Origin: Pisaster brevispinus
Taxonomy: Eukaryota; Echinodermata; Asteroidea; Forcipulatida; Asteriidae
Reading direction: 5' to 3'
Assembly: GCA_023634235.1 (NCBI GenBank)
Contig: JAMKCF010000002.1
Location: 5,819,222 to 5,883,221 of the forward strand
DNA: 64,000 bases
Both the position numbers and the translations under genes were made by a program. Below, piece after piece: positions 12,227-23,703 of the stretch. Below the pieces are notes generated by a model that was not told the origin of the DNA, did not search any database, and saw only the letters and a program-made list of their open reading frames with translations. Each line of letters starts with the position of its first letter. Position 1 is the stretch's first letter.

Positions 12227-12502
12227 TTAATGTACACTTAATGTTTTCATCATCTTTATATAATCGACAGCGTTCCTGGATCGGATTTTTTCTCCCCAGA
12301 TATTTTCGGACAGAACATCAAAAACCTTTCGTTTGAAAAAAGGAAATAGTTTTGGGTTTTTAGGATTTGTATTACCGGTAATGCTGTAGTACCCAACACA
12401 TGGTGTGGCCACAACAATAATACTCAGAGCAAGATATTTATTTGTGAATGTGGTGAAGTAAAAAGTGGCGACCGCGTTCGGTATAGTTTCCGCATAATGC
12501 AT
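12227..12502 (-). CDS. Candidate 91-aa single-pass membrane microprotein
   Basis: I do not recognise the family. The frame is intact from an ATG at 12502 to a stop at 12227. It has one hydrophobic segment (residues ~29-45, LALSIIVVATPCVGYYS) followed by a basic, aromatic-rich C-terminal half (FFKRKVFDVLSENIWG). Size and layout resemble small mitochondrial or ER membrane subunits, but I could not match it to one. It is divergent from the SLC7 gene, with ~730 bp between the two start codons, compatible with a shared promoter region. It could equally be a chance open frame. Homologues in related genomes or transcript reads would decide. Confidence 0.3.
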   Translation of the reverse strand: MHYAETIPNAVATFYFTTFTNKYLALSIIVVATPCVGYYSITGNTNPKNPKLFPFFKRKVFDVLSENIWGEKIRSRNAVDYIKMMKTLSVH

Positions 12503-13231
12503 AATTATCGATTATGTATACAAGCAAAGCCTGCCACGTCTTGTATACGTCATGTAAAAGCACGCGCGGTTAAAAAATAACAGACTGTGTATGGATGTAC
12601 CTCCATGGTAATAACGAGCGACCTTCGTTTGTCATTGCGGTATATTTACCACTACTCCAATCAAATTCCAAGCGTTGAGTTGGTTAGAAATGTCTGCAGT
12701 ATTTTTGTCGTTTCTGTATCTACTCACTTTTGGTGACCGGCGTGGTGAGCCAGCCTCACCAATTATGTGTGCTCTCGGAATTACACTCGTTTGCACTCCC
12801 CAATGTTCCGTCACCGTTCTGGGACTTACGGGCATTCTTTATAGGCTTTAAGGAACTACTTTGAAAAAGTGGGAGACGTGTTATAAAGTAAAGGGCATTT
12901 GAAAGGGGGCACCGTCTGCCAAATATCGGGCGCGGTAGCATGCTCATCTTACAAGTGCGTGCATTTTTCAAGATCAGAATGAGACTGTTACAAAAGACGC
13001 GATATATGTAAGCCCGTTTTGTAACTGTATTAAAATATCACTCTTATTTGGATTTCCTTAATAGTTATAGTTCTTTGTCTCTAATCCAGGTGGTCAACAT
13101 GGAACATAGCATGCTGTAACAACCACAGTATTCTCCCCACGTCATCGGTCAAGATAGATACCGACAAAACACCAACGACACCAGTTTCCAGTGACATGAC
13201 TTCATTATAGCTTGCAGCAGTCGTAGTTACA
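12503..13231. promoter_or_regulatory. Upstream region of the SLC7 gene, possibly divergent promoter
   Basis: This interval is locally richer in CpG than its surroundings (for example around 12560 and 12735-12760) and has a CCAAT motif at 12657-12661. A pyrimidine-rich stretch ending in CAG at 13089 could be the acceptor of a 5'-UTR exon. Just after it is a seven-codon upstream ORF (13099-13119, ATG to TAA) before the main ATG at 13232, which could damp translation. Promoter activity is inferred; no TATA box is evident. Confidence 0.3.
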
Positions 13232-16200
13232 ATGGCGTGCAGTAATTTCCTCAGGAATTTGTGCCGTCTTAAGACTTTCGACTTGAATACAGATGAAACT
13301 CCATTGAAGAAATGTTTGACGTGTTTTGATCTTACGTTAATGGGTATCTCTGGTATGGTTGGCGTTACTATGTATGTCTTAACCGGGGTTGTTGCAAAGG
13401 AAACTGCTGGACCATCCATGGTTTTATCTCTAGTTTTTGCTTGTTTAGCCGCCATGTTGACCGCGTTATGTTATGCTGAATTGGGAAGTATTTTCACTAA
13501 GACAGGCTCAGCGTACCTGTTTACCTATTCCATTATTGGCGAGTTCCCAGCCTTCTTAGTTGGTTGGAGTATACTGTTGGAATACATCTTGAGTACTGCA
13601 GTTGTTGCTAGTGGCTGGTCGGGATATTTAAATTCACTGACAAATCATCACATATCTAACTTCACTGTTGAAGTATTGATGGGTGGAGAAACCTGGAACT
13701 CATCCTTCGTGGGTAATGTTCCTGATATAGTCGGTGGCCTGGTTACACTGCTGATTGTAATCGTCGTGGCAACAGGCACCGGCTTGAGTTCCACCGTTAA
13801 CAATGTCTTGCTTTTGCTAAATATATCAATAGTTGCTTTTATAAGTGTTGGTGGTTTCATCTTTGCGGATGGAAACAACTGGACGGAGAGGGGTTTTTTC
13901 CCTTTTGGAATTGGCGGAACAGTCTCTGGTGCTGCCATTCTATTTATTGGTTATGTTGGTTTTGACATCATTGCTGTCTCAGCGGAAGAAGCTGTCGATG
14001 GTCAGAGAAGCGTACCGCGCGCTATTATTGGATCTCTCGTCAGTGTAGCAGTTATATACATCGTTGTATCAGTAAGTTTAACCCTAGCAGTACCGTACTA
14101 TGAGATCGACATCAACGCTGTACTAGCAACACCCTTTGTTAAGCATAACTTGATGTGGGCCAAATACATCGTTGATGTGGGTGCATTGTGTTCTATGGGA
14201 GCTTGTTTGGTACCATCGGCCTTTGCGATGCCAAGAATAACGTACGCTATGGGAGTGGACGGTCTACTCTTTGGATGGTTCACCAAAATACACCCTACGA
14301 CCCAGACCCCACTTGTAGGAACACTTTGCATCGGGGTATTCGCAGCTCTTCTTGTGTTTTTCTTTGATCTGTCAACACTGTCAAGTGTTCTTTCCATTGG
14401 AACACTATTTGCATTCAATATGGTTGCAATGTGCATCATGTTTCTTCGTTACCGGACAAATCGTCTTACTCGTCTAATCGTCCAGCAGAATAATATGACG
14501 TCACAAGATGGCGACACAGATGACGAGGACGGTGATGGTCAGCATAAAACCCGTTTCCTTGACAATCATGACAACGATCAACCCGTCTCAGGAGGTGTGT
14601 TAAAACCCAGATTTCAGTTCCTAACAACTATGAGTAGCTACCCACCGTGCATGGTTCCAAGTTTGTGCATCGTCACCACTACCTGCCTAATAGTACTTGA
14701 GGTGTTTATTGTTGTTGTTTTCATGGATAACATCAAAGCAGGAGAATGGTGGGTCATTCTGCTCGTCATAATTCTCACCGTCTCAACTCTCTTGAACTTT
14801 ATACCCATCACTCTCCACGAGCAAATTAATATTGGATCATCATTTAAGGTACGTATCGATAAGTTTCAGTCATCTCTCATCCTCCTCATCATCAGGCTGT
14901 ATTCATCGTCGTTTGATGAAACACTCCTCCAGTAATTTTCATTCTCTGCTCCATGTTGCCGTGTTCTGTGGTGATTTCATCTCCCCATCTCCTGTTTTGT
15001 CTTTTTGTTCTTCTCTTGCCTGTTTTTAGTTGCCATTCTATGAGTCTCTTGATCCATTAATTGCCTTGCCTTCGTGGCACATGCAGACGTTTTTGTATGG
15101 TTTTTTTTTTCGTTTTAAAACAACATGATAACCTTATAAAGGGTCTGTATACGTTTGGCAACCTCTCTTAACATTAATGGCAATAAAAACCTTACTTGAT
15201 CAGAAGTACAACAGCTTTCGATAGTACAAAACACTTTGAGAATCATTTCGTTTCAAAGTAATGTGGTTATGGAAAAAGATATCAGTTTTTATATACCCAA
15301 CAGTTTGAAAACATTACTGTCGGTAACGTTTTTCAGATTGTGTACTCCAATTACGGATTTTTTTCCCTTCGTGGACATAACCGCTCCGGATTTTCGGCGA
15401 TATCTCAAAAACGCTACCACCTTTTGAAATGAAATTTTCACAGGTTAGTTTTATTGTATATATCTACATTAATTTAGGATTAAAACAACCAAACGGTTCA
15501 AAAACCACAGGTATACGTTCTCTTTAACACGAATTAAATAAGTGGTCCTAGTTTGCTGCATATTCTTAAATGAGATTTATCCTAATTATTTCCTGTTCTT
15601 TTTTTTTCTTTCTTAGACTCCGCTTGTACCATTTATTCCAATGTTAAGTATATTGATAAACACCATCTTCATCATGCAACTATCAACTGCAACGTGGATT
15701 CGATTTGCTATATGGATTGCAATTGGTATGTTATTGTTATTATTATAATTTTTTGGGTTACTTTATAAGTTATGGGAATTGATAACTGGTAGTGGTAAAG
15801 GAGGAAATTTGTTCCAAACAGAAAAAAGCTTTTGGTTGCTCCTGACTGATTACGTAAAGTAAATTTAGAAGATATAGCAGCTTAGACCATTTTTTATCCC
15901 CATGTCCTTCAACAGCCCAATGTTGGGCAGTAGAGTCTTGCAGTCTGAAGGTCCAGTCCCTAATGGGTCGACCCATCATGCAACCTTTTCAGCCAATCAG
16001 CTGATTTCCTCGTCCTATAAAAGGCCACACACACAAAAACTGTGCCAAAGAAAACTGAAAAACACTGCACACAAATTTATTCGCGTGGCCATTTCCTCAG
16101 TGTTTTTTTTTCTTCTTTCCTTTTTTTTTGGGGGGGGGGGTGGGGGAGGATTGTTTTTGTGTGTGTGTTTTTTGTGTTTTTTTGCCAGAACAAAGTTTCA

Positions 16201-17798
16201 TTTCTGTTCATAGCAACCTCAGGCCTTTTGAATTCCTACCTCCATGACCATTATCAGATAGATAGATAATTATAGAAAAATGGTTTGTTTAAAAAAACTA
16301 TTTATAGGCCTATATAAATAAAATATATATATATACAAAATAAAACCACACACACACATTGAGTAGATTGTACTGCTTTTATATAAATTTACATCGTATC
16401 AATAAAAAAAATCAGTTACAATTTTACAATTTACGACACAAAGAAATTAAGGTAACAGACTATGTAAAAAGTCATAATTGTTTAAAATCTGCCCAAATAG
16501 TTGCCAAAGACCCTTGGCGAACCATGGCTTTTGTCGGTTTGAAATAAAAACTTGATGCTACTAGATCCGGGTTTAGGCCTATTGGTGACTTTGTCACACA
16601 CAAAGATTTTTTTTACAGGAATAGGTCTCATACTTCAAACGTAGCTCCTCATACCTTGAAGGAAAATACTGAATGTGGAAGCGCCTTGAGTGTCACTGAG
16701 TGACAGATATGAGCGCTATATAAGAAGCATTATTATATTATTATTATTATTTGAGACAACCAACTTGCAAAAGGAACATCGGTTTCACCAGAGTCAGATT
16801 TCTTACACAGTCCCTGGGACTACACCACAAAGAGACAAATAAAATGCAACTGCCTTTCTTGTTAGAGGTTGCTCAATAATTTCCTGATATGAAATGGCCT
16901 TCTATAAACCTATTGGTGTTGATGTGACTCTGTCCTTAATCTATAACCTCAGAACTGGTTCTAGAAGTGGAACTTCCTGGAACTAGTTTCCTGAATATTG
17001 CCAGGGTGACATAACTCTAAATCTACCCTGATGTGACCCTGTATAAACTCAGACCATCATACAGACAATGGGTAGCGACCTATGTCTTTAACGGTATACA
17101 TTCCATTTTTGAGTATAAGGCCGGTCAGGTTGGCTGAGTGGTTTCTTTCCCCTGCCTTTCACCTCTGTGGACCCCAGTTCAAATCCCGGACAAGAGCCTT
17201 GCATGTGGTTTGGTTTTCAGTCAGTACCCGATTGGATGGGTTTTCCCTAATTAATAATAAAATAATAATAATAATAATAATAATACATGTAAATATAACT
17301 TATATAGCGCATTACATCTAAAAACATAAACCCCAAAGCACTTAACAAGGAAGGAAATACCAACGGAATGTTAAAAATATGGAATAAAGTATAGATACAC
17401 GAGCGAAAACGGAATATACAACAGCAAACACATTTGTAAAAAAAACCGAATTGATTTGAGGTCCCATCTCTCAAGCATATATATTTGGCATCATTTTCTC
17501 TACACGTATATAATTAGGGCTAAGGATTACGGTAATACCTGTGAGTGACGCTGGTTTCACTAAACTAAAAACAACAACAATTTTTGTTCTTCACCTTTGA
17601 ACAGGATCAGCGATATATTTATTGTATGGCTATCATCACAGTGTGGAGAATTTGGCAGTAAAGAAAGTTACGGTATCTAAAGGTCAGTACACTGTGTTAA
17701 ATAACACTGACACCGGTAACGTCACAGATTGCGTCATGCAACCGTCACTCGTATTGCCGCAACCTTCCAGACGTAAGAAGGAAGATTACTCCAAATGA
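13232..17798 (+). CDS. Cationic amino acid transporter (CAT)-type SLC7 protein, three coding exons
   Basis: Multi-pass membrane transporter of the APC superfamily, CAT branch; SLC7A4-like by my reading. Coding exons: 13232-14848 (donor GTACGT), 15617-15725 (donor GTATGT) and 17605-17798 (stop TGA). Phases 0 and 1 join without error to give 639 residues, typical for CATs. Exon 1 holds most of the helices: [13 protein letters not shown] (TM1, ~32-52), [10 protein letters not shown] then Glu104 of IIGEF (the glutamate important in CATs), [11 protein letters not shown] (~244-254), and a cytosolic acidic loop ~420-450. Exons 2-3 complete the CAT C-terminal helices ([16 protein letters not shown]; then a [13 protein letters not shown] motif) and a polar tail. 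Oddity: the TM1 substrate-site glycine motif, G-A/S-G in typical CATs, reads GVT here (residues 44-46). Intron 1 carries a MITE and intron 2 a SINE. Substrate cannot be read from sequence; the family call is firm. Confidence 0.9.
15135..15527 (+). repeat. MITE in SLC7 intron 1 (GTATACG-TIR family)
   Basis: The terminal sequences are reverse complements: AAAGGGTCTGTATACG on the left and CGTATACCTGTGG (reading the right end inward). A TTAA lies at the right end (15524-15527) and a one-base variant at the left. The interior (a 'ggttatggaaaaaga' block, then 'atctcaaaaacgctaccacc') recurs at 23460-23703, 29875-30190 and 34725-35046. The TTAA-plus-purines ends resemble T2/Kolobok-type MITEs; that classification is inference. 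Confidence 0.65.
16085..16345. repeat. Low-complexity T/G tracts and microsatellites
   Basis: Inside SLC7 intron 2. Poly-T and poly-G runs (16105-16175) are followed by GATA, TA and CA short tandem repeats (16256-16360). Apparent open frames here are homopolymer artefacts. Confidence 0.7.
17106..17345 (+). repeat. tRNA-derived SINE with AAT microsatellite tail
   Basis: The tRNA-like head has GGTTGGCTGAGTGG (A box) and AGTTCAAATCCC (B box) at about 17127-17188, then a ~60-bp body, a TAA/AAT tract at 17251-17285, and the recurrent 'acttatatagcgc...ccccaaagcactta' segment. It lies in SLC7 intron 2 on the sense strand. A second fragment of the same broad type lies at 59827-59893. Confidence 0.6.
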
Positions 17799-19029
17799 AG
17801 GGAAGTTTGATCAATACTTAAGGGGATTTATATACAAAGTGTAGCTATTATGGTAGGGGCAAAGCTATTATAACTTCCAGCAACTGTTGGGTGAACAAAG
17901 AACAATTAATTATAGGGTTGAAATGTTGCCAAAGCACTGGCACGGAAATCCTAAAGGTTGCAGGTTCAAAGCTACACTTTTTTTCCTTTTTAGTCACCCC
18001 AAATTTGGTACACTGTTAGATTCTCTTGATCTTATATGACAGGAATTGATAGGGGAAAAGGACATTAGAGATATTTTAAATATTTTTCTGTAAACAAAAA
18101 AACATCTCTGAATTTATTATTGTCATGAAGTATATTTTAAACAGAAATTTCCGAGTTTGGCCATAACAACTCGAAAAGTTTACATCACTGAGTGGGTATG
18201 TTTACATATAATTACTTGGGTCATTAAACTTAACGGATGAGCAGTTAATCTGCCTGTGGCCAATTAAGTCTACTGTTTGCAAAAGGAATCACATGGAGAT
18301 AACAGGTGTGTGTTGCTAGACGAAAAGGATGTTTTGATTTAGCCTCTTTCTTTGAGCTTTCTTGAAATGTAAACCAAAACTTGAACGTATTGTTTGTTCT
18401 AGCAAGGTTTTATTTAATTATTTACGTTTCCTGGTAATTTTTTTGACAAAAGGTAGCCTTTTTCATGCATTCACCTATAATGCACTTTTACCTCTGCAGT
18501 TAAAATTTCACATTGAAGCATGCCAATTTATAGTTGCATTCCATTCAATTAAATTTGAGATGCGTTCTTTTCAGCTTGGTAAAATCGGCATTCAATTAGC
18601 AGAGCCGTTATAGGCACAACTAAAGATTTCTGCAAAAAGCTGCTGCGAATTCGGATGATGTTGGATTGTTCATAAATTGAACGGTTATCTTTTTTTAATC
18701 ACATGACGCGAAAGAAGAATTGCTTACACATTTAGTGCAAAAGAATTGAGGGGCTTTCAATTTGGCGCGAAATTGAATGCACCGGGAAACTCGCTCGGCA
18801 CTGTTTTATTTCAAATTACAGTCGGCACATGCTTATAACTGGATAACATGTTCAAACTAAATATTAAAAACTAATATTCTGTTAAAACAAATATTGTCTT
18901 TATCCCCAATGCAATAATTACGTCTTAAAAAAATATGACATGCTTTTTTCTTCTTTACAGTTTTATCTTGCAGTACTCTTAAAGAAAGGGGAAACTGTCA
19001 CATTTTGTTCATGATCATTTTACTGGAGC
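17799..19029. other. 3' flank of the SLC7 gene and intergenic DNA
   Basis: Contains the SLC7 3' untranslated region (end not determined) and AT-rich sequence. I see no exon. Confidence 0.4.
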
Positions 19030-20125
19030 TTAAGAGTAAGGGACTCTAAATATCAAACATAGGGTGGCCACGGTAAAAAATAGATTTTTTTCTTACTTTC
19101 ATATTTGATGTCCCAAATTAACAAAAATAGTAAAACTTTTTAAAAATAGCTTTGTTGCCATGGCAACAGCCAAATTAAAATTGTATGCTTATTTTGCCAT
19201 ATATTCAATTTTTGAATAGTGAAATTTGCCTATTTTCAAGGCCTCGCTACCATTAAACTGGATATAGAAAATATTTTCTTTAAAAGTCATGGGTAGGTGG
19301 GTCCCTAGAGGCTGCATTGAATGTATAAAAATAATCACCAGGTATGCGGGTGGGTTATACCATTCATTTCAAATAGGGGTGTTTTTTTTACTTTTTCAAT
19401 ATATGAAAATATACCATTTTTTTGACAGCTTATAACCCCTATGGTAGTGCTCCAATTTGAATGTCGACTACATATTGTTGAGATGATATATTGGTCTTGT
19501 GAAGAGAAAAAAATTAGCTTGGGGAAAATGTTTTCTTTTTCGCAATGATGCCGTACATTTTCCAATTGTTTTCGAAATTCACTGCAAAGTCAACCCCACT
19601 TTAAATTCTCTGAAAACGAAATTAAAACTTTGTAGGTAATATGTATTGAAAAGACAATCAATTTTATATTAAGTTAGATCAAATATAATGGTCAGTTACT
19701 AAAAAAAACACTAGAGAGTTGCCATAACTGGGGCGTAACCTGAACAAGTGGGGGGGGGGGGGGTGGGGGGGGAGATTCAATGTTTGCACTGCCCTCAATA
19801 ATTTCTTAGTCCTGCAGCTAGTCAACATGAGATTTGCTAATTTACCCTAACATTGGGGTCAAACTATTATAACTTGGCAACATTTTTTGTTGCTATGGCA
19901 ACCACTTGGTAACAGTGGTTTTAAAATGTTTTAATTGTATTTAAAACCCAATGTGCAAGGTCATTAAACTTTTGCCACCAATGACAAAGGTACAGTATGC
20001 CCATGTTCAGTAACTTTTAGCTATATGCCAGCAACTACTGGTATATTGCAGCAACGCCGGCAAATTAATATATTGTCAGCTCTTTCAAACCAAGTTTTTT
20101 TTTATATATGTACATATTCCCCCCC

Positions 20126-20158
<33 letters not shown>

Positions 20159-21796
20159 AAACAAACAAAACGCACACATAATCCAGTTGTAGCTCAAATT
20201 TAAGACTTTCCAATGTGATGAACAGTAATGCCAATTTCAATTTGCTATGGAATCCTGCATCAGCTGTTGCTGAAGCAAAATATCATGATGCTATTCCAAG
20301 TCCCGCAGAAGAAGAAATGAACATTGAAATGATTGAAATTGTTGAAGATTCTCTGTCCCTCAGGTATCCTCTATGTGTTGATGACATTAATTTGTGTGCG
20401 ATTGTAAGAAAGAAGAAACCGGCTACAAAAAAGCTTCAAAACTTAAAAACTGACAGAGATTTTGTCACACCTCCGCATTAGTACATCTGGGTTGAAGAAG
20501 AACAAGAAATCACCATATACATGTGCATTGCTAAAATTGAACAATCTCTTTGGGGATGTACCTGTTTCAAGTAGAAAGGGAAACTACATGTACAGTATAA
20601 ATTTGGAGTTGATGCAGGATTCCATAGCAAATTGAAATTGGCATTACTGTTCATCACATTGGAAAGTCTGAAATTTGAGCTACAACTGGATTATGTGTGC
20701 GCTGTTTTGTTTCATTTTTTTAAATTTTATTTTAAAAAAATTTTTATGGGGGGGAGTATGTACATATAAAAAAAACTTGGTTTGAAAGAGCTGACAATAT
20801 TTTAATTTGCTGGCGTTGCTGCAATATACCAGTAGTTGCTGACATATAGCTAAAAGTTACTGAACAAGGGCATACTGTACCTTTAAAACCACTGTTACCA
20901 AGTGGTTGCCATAGCAACAACAAATGTTGCCAAGTTATAATAGTTTGACCCCAATGTTAGGGTAAATTAGCAAATCTCATGTTGACTAGCTGCAGGTTTA
21001 AGAAATTATTGAGGGCAGTGCAAACATTGAATCTCCCCAGCCACTCCCCCCCCCCCACTTGTTCAGGTTACGCCCCAGTTATGGCAACTCTCTAGTGTGT
21101 TTTTTAGTAACTGACCATTATATTTGATCTAACTTAATATAAAATTGATTGTCTTTTCAATAAATATTACTTACAAAGTTTTAATTTCGTTTTCAGAGAA
21201 TTTAAAGTGGGGTTGACTTTGCAGTGAATTTCGAAAACAATTGGAAAATGTACGGCATCATTGCGAAAAAGAAAACATTTTCCCCAAGCTAATTTTTTTT
21301 TTCTTCACAAGACCAATATATCATCCCAACAATATGTAGTCGACATTCAAATTGGAGCACTACCATAGGGGTTATAAGCTGTCAAAAAAATGGTATATTT
21401 TCATAATTTAAAAAAGTAAAAAAAACACCCCTATTTGAAATGAATGGTATAACCCACCCGCATACCTGGTGATTTTTTTTATACATTCAATGCAGCCTCT
21501 AGGGACCCACCTACCCATGACTTTTAAAGAAAATATTTTCTATATCCAGTTTAATGGTAGCGAGGCCTTGAAAATAGGCAAATTTCACTATTCAAAAATT
21601 GAAAATATGGCAAAATAAGCCTACAATTTTAATTGGGCTGTTGCCATGGTAACGAAGCTATTTTTCAAAAAGTTTTACTATTTTTGTTAATTTGGGACAA
21701 AGGTCCATCAAATATAAAGATATGAAGGAACTCCATTTTTTGGCCGTGGCCAACATTTTCCAAAAATCTTTGATATTTACAGTCCCTTACTCTTAA
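19030..21796. mobile_element. 2.76-kb foldback DNA transposon flanked by TTAA
   Basis: Two long arms, 19034-20262 and 20610-21792, are diverged reverse complements of each other, separated by a 347-bp unique loop. The element ends read GAGTAAGGGACT.TAAATATC on both sides. Each end abuts TTAA (19030-19033 and 21793-21796), which I interpret as the target-site duplication. TTAA plus purine-rich ends (TTAAGAG) fits the T2/Kolobok group and also other TTAA-targeting superfamilies. The arms carry small insertions and homopolymer differences (a poly-A run at ~20128-20157 and a poly-G run at ~19750 on the left), so the copy is not recent. No transposase domain is recognisable, so it is probably non-autonomous. 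Confidence 0.85.
20215..20481 (+). CDS. Open frame spanning the foldback loop, unknown
   Basis: 88 codons, starting in the left arm and ending in the unique loop. The middle is acidic (PAEEEMNIEMIEIVED) and the end basic (RKKKPATKK), which is more protein-like than chance AT-rich sequence. No family recognised. It may be a remnant exon of an autonomous ancestor's protein or of captured host DNA. Its first ~17 codons also occur antisense in the right arm, because they lie within the inverted repeat. Confidence 0.2.
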   Translation: MMNSNANFNLLWNPASAVAEAKYHDAIPSPAEEEMNIEMIEIVEDSLSLRYPLCVDDINLCAIVRKKKPATKKLQNLKTDRDFVTPPH

Positions 21797-23455
21797 TATG
21801 CTTTAAAACATTTGAATTATAAATTGAAATCTTTTGGCTGAGTGGTGAATTTTGTAAGATCACCAAATTTAACAACTGCATGTATAGCCCATTTTCTTCT
21901 TGTTTTTCTTTGTCCGCTTGCCTCGCCCCGCCCCACCCCACCAATGAAAACGTGCAGTTTCGCCACGGTTCATACTAATCACATACTTTTTAACTTCTTG
22001 AAGTTGCATCGCCTCGTGATTGGCTGGAAACCCAAATAAATTATAAAATCTTTACCAACAAATTTTGATCGACGATACTGTCTCAAAATGAAAACACAGC
22101 CTTTGCGTATAAGCCACGCACTGTTCCAATTATACTTACAAACTGTTTGTAACTGTCTGCAATAACACGTTGTTTCTTCTATTTGTCTAAAAGGTGACGG
22201 ATGTTTGCGGTCTTTGTCGCACTATAATGAAAAACTGTGACTGATTTCCAATGATTGGTGACATGCTACACACAATTTATAAGTCACTACTCAAAAAGCA
22301 CCACTTGCTACCCAATATAAGCGTTCGGTGTGCACAAAACATGTTCAGTCATATTTTGCCATACAAACTTAAGCTTGCTGGATGAAATTATTCCCAAAAA
22401 ACTTTGCCTCAACTTGGCAACAAATCGTGTGATGCATCTTGCAAACTTCACCACCAATTTTGTATCAAAAATGAGTTCTTAACGGTTTTAGATTAAGTAA
22501 AATATCAGGTAAATAAAGATTCATTCATATTGGGAAAAACTAAAACAAACAGCAAATCTTCAAAACAGTTCTCGTGTGTACTAATGATTAATTATGAATA
22601 TTTACCAGTAAAATAAAAATATGTTTATGAAAAGGTGCGTTTGTTCCCACGATGTCATTTTGTAGTCAGTGTGTGCATTGATCTGAATAATGTTTAATCT
22701 TGTCAGCCTTACCATTTTGTTGCACAATCTAAAATAGTAAAACATCACCCAACCAGCCAAGCGGTTATTTAGTTTTTTGTAAAAAATACTTTTGTTGAAA
22801 TATATTGCTTGTACCCTACTTCTTTATCAATTCGGATATGCATGAATGCTAACTAGCTGAACTTCTGGCATGATGCGTTGAATTGAATGAAAACAAGTAA
22901 TTATGTGGAGAAAACGAATCATGATGGCATGTAAATATGCAGTGTGTATTAACAATGACCTGTTTGAAAATACTCTTTTGTAATGGAGATTGCGCAACAC
23001 TGAGGACTATCTATAGACACCACTGGTGCGTCTATTTGTACATAAAAACATGCATTGCAATGGAGTTGGATCTAAACTACGTCAACGAGGTCCATAGACT
23101 GTGTGATTGAAACATATTTTTTTCCCTTTTTAACGCATTTTTCATGTACTGGTTTGGAAACCAGTTGTGAAAGTAACATTGGTTTAAGAACAGCTTGTTT
23201 CGCCTTGGGGCATATACGTTTTGGTTAAATACGTGGTTTTCTTTTTCTAAGTTGGCTGTTTGTAGAAAAGGAAAAAAAAAACCTTCTCATACTTTTTCGT
23301 ACCAAGGTTTGTTGAATGAATCGATGAAACTGTTTACGTGTCAAGTGGCCCTAGACTTAGTGCAGATGCCCCCCCCCCCCCCCGATCGTAAACCTCTAAG
23401 CGATTGTTCTTTTTTCAGTTGGATGGCTAAATAATAGGTGCAACAGAAACACTCA
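21797..23455. other. Intergenic DNA
   Basis: AT-rich sequence with a poly-C run near 23370 and no exon that I can support. Confidence 0.4.
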
Positions 23456-23459
23456 ATTG

Positions 23460-23703
23460 AAAGAAAGAGTCAGAAAGCACACAGAACCCCCTGGAGCGGC
23501 AGAAAGCAAAATTCGTAATTGGAATACACAAACTGAGAAACGTTACTTCAGATTCAAATTTTGGGGGATAAAAACTGATACCTTTTTCCATAACCACCTT
23601 ACTTCGAAGTGAAAAGGTTATCAAAATGCTTTATATTACCGAAAAGTTTGTATTGCCGTTCATTTTAAGAGTGGTTACCAAACGTATACACTCGACCCTT
23701 CAA
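23460..23703 (-). repeat. Partial MITE of the GTATACG-TIR family
   Basis: Minus-strand copy. Its terminus at 23672-23703 reads (reverse complement) TTGAAGGGTC...GTATACGTTTGG, matching the left end of the element at 15135. The interior matches the 34725-35046 copy. Confidence 0.6.
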
